64,000 nt of DNA from Acidobacteriota bacterium (GTDB lineage Bacteria > Acidobacteriota > Thermoanaerobaculia > UBA5066): contig JAKOVQ010000016.1 in NCBI GenBank assembly GCA_029781975.1, positions 434,001 to 498,000 of the forward strand, given 5' to 3'. The notes beneath the pieces are model-generated. The model searched no databases and was not told the origin of the DNA. It saw only the letters and a program-made list of their open reading frames with translations. A program made the position numbers and the translations under genes. Below, piece by piece: positions 40,380 through 48,216 of this stretch (position 1 is the stretch's first letter; every line of letters begins with the position of its first letter).

Positions 40380-41980
40380 AACAGGCGCCGGTAGGCGGAG
40401 ACGTCCTGCTTCCAGACGAGGACGCCGCAGAAGCGCTCGCCCTCGGGGCAGATCGGCTTGGCGCCGGCGCGGGCGCGCAGGCCGCAGGGGGGGAGGAGCC
40501 AGCGGCCGATCCGCGGCTCGGCGTCGCGGACCTGGAGCGCCTCCTCGACCGAGGCGCGCCAGATCTCCTCCTGGGCGTTGAAGCAGAGGCGCATGGCGAG
40601 CTTGTGCCGGAGCCCGGCGAGGTCGGCCGACTCGGTGAAGCGGAGGGCGACGGCGTTCGGGAGGAGGTAGGCGCGGTGCTCGTCGGCGACGCCGAGCGCG
40701 CCGAGCCGTCCGATCGCCTCCCAGGTCCGCGCCATCGTCTCGTCGAAGAGGTCGCGGGCGGGACCGGGCTCCGCCAGGAGCATCGGGACCACGACGTCGG
40801 GCTCGTCGGAGAGGTACGCGTGGAGCGACGGGCGGGACGCGGGGGTCGTCCGGTGCCGCTGGTCCTGGCTGTCGGCGGTGTGCGAGAGCTTCTTCCTGAA
40901 GGTGTAGGCGGGGTGGTGGAGCGCGCGGGAGAGCTTGCCGTGCTCGGTGAGGTTGAGCGTCTCGCCGAGGAGGGGATTCGAGGCGGGGTCGAGGGCGAGG
41001 GCGATGGCGTCGTCGTCGGAGAGCGCGGCGCGCGGGAGGCCGAGGACCTCGCGGACGGCGCGGGCGAGCTCCTCCTCGTTGCGGGTCTTCCGGTCGACGA
41101 GGAGCGAGGTGAGGCCGCCGAGCTCGGCGTCGAACTCGGCGCGGAAGGCGGACGCCGGGGAGCCGCCGCTCCGGAACGCTCCGGCGAGCCGGTCGAAGGC
41201 CGCCTGCTCGGGAGTGGCCTCCAGCGGGATCGGCTCCTCGAGGACCTTCGAGAGCTCGGGATCGTGGCGGAGGACCTCCGCCACCATCGCCTCGACGACG
41301 AGGCGCTGCTCCGACGGCGCGTCGAGCGACGCGGCGAGGCGGCGGTAGCGGAAGAGGGTGACGCCCGACACGGTGTGGTAGAGCGTCGTGAAGGTGGCGA
41401 CCGGCAGGACGTAGCGTGCCACCTCCATCGCCCTCCGGACGATCGCCTTCTCCCACCGCTCCGGCTGCGTCCCGCGTCCGCGGAACGTGGCGAAGAAGGC
41501 GCGCGCCGCGACCGGGCGGAGGAGCTCGCCGAGGCGCCGGTACGCGTCCATCTGCATCGCGGCGCAGGTCCGGTAGACGCTCTCGGCCTCGCCGGCGAGC
41601 GGAGGGACGGCGACGGCGCCCGGCTTCACGGTCACGTACCGCTGCGAGGTCTGCTCGGAGTTGTAGTGCGGGTGGGCGTGGAGAAAGCTCCAGACCAGCT
41701 GCCTCGAGACGTTCTCCAGGGCGAACTGGTAGTGCGCGTGCTGCCACGTGGTGTGGTGGCCCGCGAGGTAGATGTCGCGCGCCAGCGCGTCGCGGCGGTC
41801 CCGGCGGCGGTCCCGCTCGGCCGGGTCCGTGACGCCGTCGGCTCCCACCTCCTCCGCGGTGACGATCCCCTTCGCGCTGTAGCAGGTGCGCGCGGCGGCG
41901 ACCGCCCCGTCGTAGGGACGGGCGAAGGCGTTGACGAGCCTCACCCGCGGGGCGGGGGAGAGGAAGGGGATCGCGGTCAC
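40376..41980 (-). CDS. thyX: Tandem-domain FAD-dependent thymidylate synthase-like protein
   Basis: A 534-residue protein, about twice the usual ThyX length. The first half contains HHTTWQHAHYQFALENVSRQ and NSEQTSQRYV, the N-E-x-[ST]-x-R-Y part of the ThyX motif, but with PHY where RHR is expected. The second half contains HTADSQDQRHRTTPASR with an intact RHR, and LPNAVALRFTESADLAGLRH. Thus the canonical RHRxxSxNxxSxR motif appears divided between two degenerate repeats. ThyX enzymes use FAD and NADPH to make dTMP from dUMP. The two halves may pair to form the active sites that homotetramers normally build. Start is GTG at 41980. Catalytic competence is uncertain without modelling. Confidence 0.85.
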   Translation of the reverse strand: MTAIPFLSPAPRVRLVNAFARPYDGAVAAARTCYSAKGIVTAEEVGADGVTDPAERDRRRDRRDALARDIYLAGHHTTWQHAHYQFALENVSRQLVWSFLHAHPHYNSEQTSQRYVTVKPGAVAVPPLAGEAESVYRTCAAMQMDAYRRLGELLRPVAARAFFATFRGRGTQPERWEKAIVRRAMEVARYVLPVATFTTLYHTVSGVTLFRYRRLAASLDAPSEQRLVVEAMVAEVLRHDPELSKVLEEPIPLEATPEQAAFDRLAGAFRSGGSPASAFRAEFDAELGGLTSLLVDRKTRNEEELARAVREVLGLPRAALSDDDAIALALDPASNPLLGETLNLTEHGKLSRALHHPAYTFRKKLSHTADSQDQRHRTTPASRPSLHAYLSDEPDVVVPMLLAEPGPARDLFDETMARTWEAIGRLGALGVADEHRAYLLPNAVALRFTESADLAGLRHKLAMRLCFNAQEEIWRASVEEALQVRDAEPRIGRWLLPPCGLRARAGAKPICPEGERFCGVLVWKQDVSAYRRLF

Positions 41981-42015
41981 GCGGCCCGAGTCTAGTCGGA
42001 GGGGGCTGGACTACG

Positions 42016-43218
42016 ATGGCCCCGGAGGCGGCCGTGTCCCTGGGCGATCCGATCTACCTCGACTGTCACGCGACGACGCCGCTCGACCCGCGCGTCCTCG
42101 AGGCGATGCTCCCCTCCTTCACGCGCGACTTCGGGAACGCCTCCTCGCGCCAGCACGCCTTCGGCTGGAAGGCCGAGGCCGCGGTGAAGGCGGCGCGGGA
42201 GACGGTCGCCGCCGCGATCGGGGCTTCCCCGCGCGAGGTCGTCTTCACGTCGGGGGCGACGGAGTCGAACAACCTCGCCCTCTTCGGCGTCTCGCGCGCC
42301 CTCGCGCCGAAGGGGCGGCACCTGGTGACGACGGCCGTCGAGCACTCCGCCGTCCTCGATCCCTGCCGCCAGCTCGTCCGGGAAGGGTTCGAGGTGGACG
42401 TCGTCGGCGTCGACCGCGACGGGAAGGTGTCCGTCGACTCCGTCGCCGCGGCCCTCCGCCCCGACACCGTCCTCGTCTCGGTGATGGCGGCGAACAACGA
42501 GGTGGGGACGCTCCAGCCCCTCGCCGAGATCGGCGCCCTCTGCAAGGAGCGCGGGGTCCTCCTCCACACCGACGCCGCCCAGGCCTTCGGGAAGGTCCCG
42601 CTCGACGTGGAGGCGCTCGGCGTCGACCTGATGTCCCTCTCCGCGCACAAGCTCTGCGGCCCGAAGGGGGTGGGGGCGCTCTACGTCCGCGCCGCCCGGC
42701 CGCGCGTGACGCTCGAGCCGCTCCTCTTCGGCGGGGGGCACGAGCGAGGGCTCCGCTCCGGGACGCTGGACGTTCCGGGCATCGTCGGCCTCGGCGCGGC
42801 GGCGCGGATCGCGGTCGAGGAGAGGGAGGCCGAGGCGGGGCGGGTCGCCCGCCTGCGCGACCGGCTTCACGAGCTCCTGGCCGCCGCCGTCCCGGGAGTC
42901 GAGCTGAACGGCCCGGCCGAGGGGCGCCTCCCGGGGAACCTGAACCTCCGCTTCCCCGGGGTGGACGGCGAGGCGCTGACGCTGGAGGTCCGCGACGTCG
43001 CCTTCTCGACCGGGGCGGCCTGCTCCTCCGCCTCGCGCGAGCCGAGCCACGTCCTCCTGGCGCTCGGACTGTCGGAGGCCCAGGCCCGCTCGTCGGTGAG
43101 GTTCGGGCTCGGGCGCTTCACGACGGAGGGGGAGGTGGAGGAGGCCGCCCGGCGCGTGGCCGAAGGTGTCGCGCGGCTCGCCGCCGCGCGAGCCGTTTCG
43201 CCGGGGCCCCTCCGCTAG
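42016..43218 (+). CDS. iscS: Cysteine desulfurase (NifS/IscS type)
   Basis: A 400-residue class V PLP enzyme. It starts with YLDCHATTPLDPRVLEAMLP. It has SGATESNNLALFG, EHSAVLDPCRQL, VMAANNEVGTLQPLAEIG, DAAQAFGK and SAHKLCGPKG with the Schiff-base Lys212. The flexible loop is GAACSSASREPSHVLLALGL with catalytic Cys336. It strips sulfur from cysteine for Fe-S clusters and thiolated tRNA. Loop length and the SSxxxxPSHVL phrase match group I. No isc or suf scaffold genes follow, so the symbol denotes the family only. ATG at 42016 has GGAGGG upstream. It is divergent from thyX. Confidence 0.94.
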   Translation: MAPEAAVSLGDPIYLDCHATTPLDPRVLEAMLPSFTRDFGNASSRQHAFGWKAEAAVKAARETVAAAIGASPREVVFTSGATESNNLALFGVSRALAPKGRHLVTTAVEHSAVLDPCRQLVREGFEVDVVGVDRDGKVSVDSVAAALRPDTVLVSVMAANNEVGTLQPLAEIGALCKERGVLLHTDAAQAFGKVPLDVEALGVDLMSLSAHKLCGPKGVGALYVRAARPRVTLEPLLFGGGHERGLRSGTLDVPGIVGLGAAARIAVEEREAEAGRVARLRDRLHELLAAAVPGVELNGPAEGRLPGNLNLRFPGVDGEALTLEVRDVAFSTGAACSSASREPSHVLLALGLSEAQARSSVRFGLGRFTTEGEVEEAARRVAEGVARLAAARAVSPGPLR

Positions 43219-43234
43219 AATCGCCCGCGCCTCC

Positions 43235-44023
43235 GTGATCCGCCGTCAGTCCCTTCTTGCCGTCGGCCTCGGCCTGCTCTCCGCGGGCGGCTTCGTCGCG
43301 GCGCGCGCCGGGGGGAGCCCCGCTCCGCCCGGCCCCACGCCGGCCGCTGCCGTGGTCCCGGCCCGGGGCGCCGTTCCGCCCACCCCGACCCCCGTCCCGA
43401 CGGCCGACGTGAAGGTCACGGTCCTGGTCAAGGGGTCGGGCGGCGCGGCGGCGCCGGCCGACGAGGCGGTGGCGTGGATCCCGGGCCTCTACGTCCCCCG
43501 CCCGGGCCCGCTGGCCCCCCCGAAGCCGCCGACGATGGCCTCGCGGGCCAAGAGGTTCGAGCCGCGGGTCCTCGCGATCCCGGCCGGGACGACCGTCACC
43601 TTCCCGAACTACGACGGGATCTACCACAACGTCTTCAGCCTCTCGGAGGCGGCCCGTTTCGACCTGGGCCTCTACCGGAACGGCGCGTCGCGGACGATGA
43701 CCTTCGACAAGCCCGGCCTCGTCCGGATCTACTGCAACATCCACCCGCAGATGGCGGCCTACCTCCTCGTCGCCGACGGGAGCTTCGTCGCCAGGACCGG
43801 CAAGGACGGCGTCGCCCTCCTCTCGGGCGTGCCGCTCGGCCGCCATCCCCTCAGGGTCTGGGACGAGAAGGGGGGCGACTGGACCGGCACGGTCGACGTC
43901 GTCGGCGGCGCCCTGAACCTCGCGAGCGTCGTCCTCGACGGCTCGGCCTGGCGCGCCGTCCCCCACAAGAACAAGTACGGGAAGGACTACCCCCCGCCGG
44001 ACGACGATGAGAACCGCTACTGA
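43235..44023 (+). CDS. Exported cupredoxin-like protein
   Basis: A 262-residue protein with a twin-Arg-like/hydrophobic leader (VIRRQSLLAVGLGLLSAGGF), a Pro/Ala spacer and a cupredoxin domain. Type-1 copper ligands are visible as YHNVFS (His near 130), then RIYCNIHPQM giving Cys, His and Met near 168-174. A carboxypeptidase-regulatory-like tail follows (GVALLSGVPLGRHPLRVWDE). This arrangement fits plastocyanin/methylamine-utilisation-type proteins that carry electrons in the periplasm. The GTG at 43235 is favoured over an upstream GTG that overlaps the desulfurase. Its last 17 bp overlap the start of a receptor-type Ser/Thr kinase, suggesting coupled expression. Confidence 0.82.
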   Translation: MIRRQSLLAVGLGLLSAGGFVAARAGGSPAPPGPTPAAAVVPARGAVPPTPTPVPTADVKVTVLVKGSGGAAAPADEAVAWIPGLYVPRPGPLAPPKPPTMASRAKRFEPRVLAIPAGTTVTFPNYDGIYHNVFSLSEAARFDLGLYRNGASRTMTFDKPGLVRIYCNIHPQMAAYLLVADGSFVARTGKDGVALLSGVPLGRHPLRVWDEKGGDWTGTVDVVGGALNLASVVLDGSAWRAVPHKNKYGKDYPPPDDDENRY

Positions 44024-46169
44024 CCCCACCGACATCGACTCGGCCCCGACGGTCGTGAGCCCCCAGGGCCGGCAGGGGGCGACGCCCGGCTCCGGCCGCC
44101 CCCTGGCCGGGGGGCCCGGCCCCCTCGCCCCGCGCGGCATGGGCCTCTCGACCCAGTTCTTCCTCGCGGCGGCGCTCCTCCTCGTCGCCACGCTCGGCGC
44201 GGCCCTCTCCATCGCCACGTGGCGCGCGAACCAGATCGCCGAGCGGAGCATCAGCGAGGCGCTCCGCGAGATCCCGCGCGCCGTCGCCGCCGCCCGCAGC
44301 GGCCTCGACGTCCAGCTCCGGGCGACGCTCCGGTCGATCGCCGAGGAGCCCGGGACGAAGGCCCTCTTCTCCTCCAACGCGGTTACGGCTCACGAATGGG
44401 CGGTGACGAAGGCGGGGATCCTCGGCGCGAGGACCGTCTTCCTCTTCGACCCCGAGGGGGCGCTGATCTGCCGGAGCGACAAGCCGGCGGGGACGGACCA
44501 GGGGAAGTCGTTCCGGGGCGCGCGCTGGGTGGCGGAGCCGATCGAGACGCTCCGCGAGGCGTCGGCCTCGATCCGGGAGGGGGACGTCCTCGCCGCCGTG
44601 GCCGCCGTCCCCGTCGTCTCCGGCGACCCGGCCCGGGGCGAGGCGCGCCTCACCGGGATCGTCGCGGCGTCGATCCCTCTCGACGCCAGGCAGGCGCAGG
44701 CCCTCCGGGGGCTCACCGGCGGCCAGGTCACCTACGTCGCCGACGTCGGCAAGCGGGGCGACCCGCCCACCCTCGCGCTTTCGGCCACGACCGACCCCGT
44801 CGGCGGGAGAGGGCTCGTCGCCGCCCTCGCCGCGAACCAGCCGGCCGTCGCCGCCCTCTTCGGCGGGGCCAGGGAGATCGGCCCGCTCGACCTCGACGTC
44901 GACGGGGACCGGCGGATCGTCAAGGCGTTCCCGGTCGCGAGCGCCTCGGGCGAGGTCCTCGGGGCCGTGGTCGTCTCCCGGTCGCGCGAGGAGGAGACGG
45001 CGGCCTTCCGGAGGATCCGGGACACCCTCCTCCTCATCGGCCTCCTCGCCCTCGTCGTCTCGGTCCCGGTCTCGTTCGCCCTCGGCCGGCGGATCGCGCG
45101 GCCGCTCGAGCAGCTCGCCTCGGGCGCGATCGCGATCCGCGACGGGAACCTCGACGTCCGCCTCCCCGAAGGGGGCGCCGGCGAGGTGGGGACGCTCGCG
45201 CGGGCCTTCGTCGCGATGGTCGAGGACCTCCGCGAGAAGGCGCAGCTCGAGGAGATGATCGGCGAGATGCGGCGACGCCGGGGAGGCGACGAGACGGTCG
45301 CCACCGTCGTCCCGCCGTCGGCCGAGCCGGCGGCCTCGACGGAGGCGCCGGTCGTCGGGCAGACCTTCGCCGGCCGGTACCAGGTGCTCGACGTCCTCGG
45401 GAAGGGGGGGATGGGGGCCGTCTACCGCGTCCTCGACCGGGAGCTCGACGAGGAGGTGGCGCTCAAGGTCCTCACGTCGGCCGCGGCGGGCGGGGGCCAG
45501 GAGGTCCAGACGATCAAGCAGGAGATCCGCCTCGCCCGCAAGATCACGCACTCGAACGTCGTCAGGACTCACGACCTCGGCGAGGCCCAGGGACTCCGCT
45601 TCCTGACGATGGAGTACGTCCCCGGGACGACCCTCCGCGAGGTGATGGACCGGCGCCGCTACGTCGCGCTCGCCCCCGGCCTGCAGATCGCCAAGCAGCT
45701 CTGCCGTGGCCTCGGGGCCGTCCACGAGGCGGGGATCATCCACCGCGACATCAAGCCGCAGAACATCATGGTCCTCCCGAGCGGCGTCGTGAAGCTGATG
45801 GACTTCGGGATCGCCCGGGCGGCCGAGGGGGTCGACCTCGCGGCGATCGCAGGGCTGACGGTGGGGACCCCCTTCTACATGAGCCCCGAGCAGGCGCTCG
45901 GAAAGCAGCTCGACGCCCGGAGCGACCTCTACTCGGTCGGCGTCGTCCTCTTCGAGCTCTTCTGCGGGATGCGCCCCTTCGAGGCGCGCGACCCGGTGGA
46001 GGCGATGAAGAAGCACATCTCCGCCGAGCCCCCGCGCCCGACGGACCTCCGTCCCGACCTCCCCGAGCTCCTGGAGCGGATCCTCCTCGCCTGCCTCGCC
46101 AAGCCGCCGGCAAGCAGGCCGGCCACCGCCAGCGACCTCCTCGCGGCGCTCCAGCGCGTCGCGGCCTGA
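44007..46169 (+). CDS. Receptor-type Ser/Thr protein kinase
   Basis: A 720-residue transmembrane kinase. A first membrane helix lies near residues 50-72 (FFLAAALLLVATLGAALSIA). A periplasmic sensor of the single-Cache type (VFLFDPEGALICRS, VAAVPVVSGDPARGEARLTG) runs to about 330. A second helix (LLLIGLLALVVSVPVSFALG) and a HAMP linker come next. The Hanks kinase follows with GKGGMGAVYR, VALKVL, HRDIKPQNIMV and MDFGIA. Activation-segment TVGTPFYMSPEQ and SDLYSVGVVLFEL complete it. It phosphorylates Ser/Thr on unknown targets after sensing a periplasmic signal. It overlaps the cupredoxin by 17 bp and is followed 6 bp later by a nucleotidyltransferase. Confidence 0.93.
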   Translation: MRTATDPTDIDSAPTVVSPQGRQGATPGSGRPLAGGPGPLAPRGMGLSTQFFLAAALLLVATLGAALSIATWRANQIAERSISEALREIPRAVAAARSGLDVQLRATLRSIAEEPGTKALFSSNAVTAHEWAVTKAGILGARTVFLFDPEGALICRSDKPAGTDQGKSFRGARWVAEPIETLREASASIREGDVLAAVAAVPVVSGDPARGEARLTGIVAASIPLDARQAQALRGLTGGQVTYVADVGKRGDPPTLALSATTDPVGGRGLVAALAANQPAVAALFGGAREIGPLDLDVDGDRRIVKAFPVASASGEVLGAVVVSRSREEETAAFRRIRDTLLLIGLLALVVSVPVSFALGRRIARPLEQLASGAIAIRDGNLDVRLPEGGAGEVGTLARAFVAMVEDLREKAQLEEMIGEMRRRRGGDETVATVVPPSAEPAASTEAPVVGQTFAGRYQVLDVLGKGGMGAVYRVLDRELDEEVALKVLTSAAAGGGQEVQTIKQEIRLARKITHSNVVRTHDLGEAQGLRFLTMEYVPGTTLREVMDRRRYVALAPGLQIAKQLCRGLGAVHEAGIIHRDIKPQNIMVLPSGVVKLMDFGIARAAEGVDLAAIAGLTVGTPFYMSPEQALGKQLDARSDLYSVGVVLFELFCGMRPFEARDPVEAMKKHISAEPPRPTDLRPDLPELLERILLACLAKPPASRPATASDLLAALQRVAA

Positions 46170-46175
46170 GGCGCG

Positions 46176-47381
46176 GTGCCCGAGCCCGGCCCGTTCGACG
46201 TCGAGCGGCTCTTCGCCGACCCGGGCTACGCGCCCCTCGCCGTGGCCGCGGTCGCGGCCGCCTCCCTCGGGATCGCGGCTCCCTTCGTCGCGGCGGTCCG
46301 GGAGCGCCCCGACGAGTCGCTCGCGGCCTTCGTCGCCTCCACCCAGGGGATCGCGGGACTCCTGTCGCGCCTTCCAGGCTCCGGGGAGCTCCCTCCGGGG
46401 CTCCTCTCTTTCCTCCGGGCCGACGGCGAGCGGACGCGGGCGCGGTGGGACGCGCTCGCGGCGCGCCTCGGCGAGGTCCTCTCGGCCCTCCGGCCCGGCG
46501 GGATCGACCCCGTCGTCCTGAAGGGGGCCGCGCTCGTCCTCGGGGGCGACGTCCCGCCGGGGGAACGGCCGATGGGTGACCTCGACCTCCTCCTCGACAG
46601 CCCGCGCGACCTCGAGCGCGCGACCGAGCTCCTTCTGGCCGCGACACCGTTCCGGCCGCTCCTCGACACGCCCCGCCACCGCGTCTTCGTCCTCGCCGAC
46701 GAGCGCGTCGTCCTCCCCGCCGCCGACCACCCGGGAAACCCGATCCGCGTCGAGCTCCACACCCGCTTCCGCCTCCCGGTCCTGGGGACCCGCCTCGACG
46801 CGACCCGCGAGCTCGTCTCGACGGCGCGGGAGGTCGAGCGCGACGGCCTGAGAGCGCGCGTTCCCTCGCCCGCGGCGCGGGTGCGGCACCTCCTCCACCA
46901 CGCGGCCGAGGACTTCGGGGCCCGCGGGATCAAGGGGGTGCAGGCGCTCGACCTCGCGCTCCTCGCGCGGCGGGACGGCCCGCTCGCGCCGGCGCTCCCC
47001 CCGGCCGACCTGCGCGCGGCGGCGCCCCTCCTCTACGCGGCCGACGCGATCGAGAGGCTCTTCCCGGGGACGTTCGCGCCCGCGTTCTGCGAGGAGCTGG
47101 CGGCGCGCGTCCCGCCGCGGGCACGGGAGCGCGCGGCCTCGCTGCCGCCGCTCCGGCACACGCGTCCGCCGCACGGGTTCACGCGGGTGGCGCTGGGGCT
47201 CTGCGCCGGCGGGAGGGCGAAGGGGCGGTTCCTCCTGAGGACGCTCTTCCCGGCTCCGGGGGAGGTCCGCGTCAACGTGGCCCCGGACGCCTCCGGCGCG
47301 GCGCTGGCAGCCGCCTACGCGAAGGTCCTCGTCTCGCGCGTCCGCGCCGTCCGGCGCGGGGCGGGCCCGCGCTCCGGCTAG
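46176..47381 (+). CDS. NTP_transf_5-type nucleotidyltransferase-like protein
   Basis: A 401-residue protein. Near residue 112 it carries VVLKGAALVLGG followed by RPMGDLDLLLDSP, the K-G-x-x-L and G-D-[LI]-D-[LI] phrases of the polbeta-fold NTP_transf_5 family. The two aspartates would bind metal. VRVELHTRFRLP and VRHLLHHAAEDFGARGIKGV are also typical. Members occur near lasso-peptide, polysaccharide and kinase genes; their substrates are unknown. GTG start at 46176. It is 6 bp behind the kinase gene and ends in the shared CTAG with the convergent PhaR-like gene. Family fit is good and function is open. Confidence 0.85.
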   Translation: MPEPGPFDVERLFADPGYAPLAVAAVAAASLGIAAPFVAAVRERPDESLAAFVASTQGIAGLLSRLPGSGELPPGLLSFLRADGERTRARWDALAARLGEVLSALRPGGIDPVVLKGAALVLGGDVPPGERPMGDLDLLLDSPRDLERATELLLAATPFRPLLDTPRHRVFVLADERVVLPAADHPGNPIRVELHTRFRLPVLGTRLDATRELVSTAREVERDGLRARVPSPAARVRHLLHHAAEDFGARGIKGVQALDLALLARRDGPLAPALPPADLRAAAPLLYAADAIERLFPGTFAPAFCEELAARVPPRARERAASLPPLRHTRPPHGFTRVALGLCAGGRAKGRFLLRTLFPAPGEVRVNVAPDASGAALAAAYAKVLVSRVRAVRRGAGPRSG

Positions 47382-47971
47382 CGCTCCTCCTCGGCCGGCG
47401 CCTCGCGCTTGCGCGCGGGAGCCCGCCGGGGCGAGGCCGCGGGGCGGGAGGCGGCCTTCCTCCTCTTCCCCTGGCGGCGGAGCTTCCTCTCGAGCTCCTC
47501 GATCCGGCTCCTCAGCGCCACGACCGTCTCCGTCTCGGAGCTGGCCTCGGCCGGCCGGCGCGGGGCCTCCCGCCGGGCTTCCTTCGCCCGGATCCCCTCG
47601 AGGAGCTTCTCGATGAACGGGAGCGCGGGCGCGAGGGGGCCCTCGCCGAGGGCCTCCTGCGCCCCCTTCTGGGCGCGCTGCGCCGCCTGCGCGTACCAGG
47701 AGACGAAGTCTCGCAGCGCCCGGTCCGACGTGACGATCAGCTCGCGCAGGAAGTCGAGCGGCAGGTCCCCTTTCTTCTTCCGCGCGTCCTCGAAGATGAT
47801 CTGGGTCAGGATCACGCGCGTCAGGTCGTCGCCGCTCCTGGCGTCGAGCACTTGCACCTCGGCCCCGTCGCGGATCATCTGGGCGATCTCGGGGAGGTTG
47901 ACGTAGCGGCTCCCCGAGGTGTCGTAGAGGCGCCGGTTCTCGTACTTCTTGATCACGACGGGGTTTGGCAT
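47378..47971 (-). CDS. phaR: PHA synthesis regulator (PhaR/PHB_acc-like)
   Basis: A 197-residue protein. The first 65 residues, VIKKYENRRLYDTSGSRYVN through LPEIAQMIRDGAEVQVLDA, are the DNA-binding PHB_acc_N domain. DLTRVILTQIIFEDARKKKG follows. The second part has a helical PHA-granule-associating pattern (SWYAQAAQRAQKGAQEALGE) and a basic coiled coil and Lys/Arg tail. In PHA producers the protein represses phasin genes and binds the polymer. No pha synthase is nearby. The start at 47971 is chosen for a GGAGGGGAG ribosome-binding site; the ORF extends upstream by 9 residues. A perfect palindrome at 48054 may be its or its neighbour's operator. Confidence 0.85.
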   Translation of the reverse strand: MPNPVVIKKYENRRLYDTSGSRYVNLPEIAQMIRDGAEVQVLDARSGDDLTRVILTQIIFEDARKKKGDLPLDFLRELIVTSDRALRDFVSWYAQAAQRAQKGAQEALGEGPLAPALPFIEKLLEGIRAKEARREAPRRPAEASSETETVVALRSRIEELERKLRRQGKRRKAASRPAASPRRAPARKREAPAEEER

Positions 47972-48053
47972 CTCCCCTCCTCGGACGGGATGCGGCATCG
48001 CAGCACGGAGCGGTCGGATTGTAGCGGCCCCCGTGTCCGGGGCGCAGGTCCCG

Positions 48054-48077
48054 ATCTCGGGAACCGGTTCCCGAGAT
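48054..48077. promoter_or_regulatory. Perfect 24-bp palindrome in a divergent promoter region
   Basis: ATCTCGGGAACC and its exact reverse complement GGTTCCCGAGAT are joined without a spacer. It lies 83 bp upstream of the PhaR-like gene and 140 bp upstream of the 1405-residue repeat-protein gene, which are divergently transcribed. It is a candidate operator for one or both, or a cruciform-forming site. The rest of 47972-48216 shows no recognised element. Confidence 0.55.
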
Positions 48078-48216
48078 GGGGAAGGCGGCGGCCGCCGAGC
48101 GGCGGAAGCGGGCGGCGCGACGCGGCCCGGACCTTGCTCCAGAATCGCCCGACGCGGGACGTGAACCGCCGGCGCCGCCGGCGCGTCCTTAGTCGAGATC
48201 TCTGACGGAGGCCCCC

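Noticed and set aside
36879-41747. Very long minus-strand open frame spanning several genes (1622 codons)
   Set aside because: Only the first 1.4 kb, the phosphohexomutase, is coding. The rest is antisense to well-supported plus-strand genes and shows Arg/Pro/Gly-rich low-complexity peptide, the usual shadow of GC-rich coding sequence.
48054-48077. LexA/SOS box reading of GAAC...GTTC inside the palindrome
   Set aside because: The Gram-positive-type LexA box needs GAAC-N4-GTTC; here only 2 bp separate the halves and no SOS gene is adjacent.
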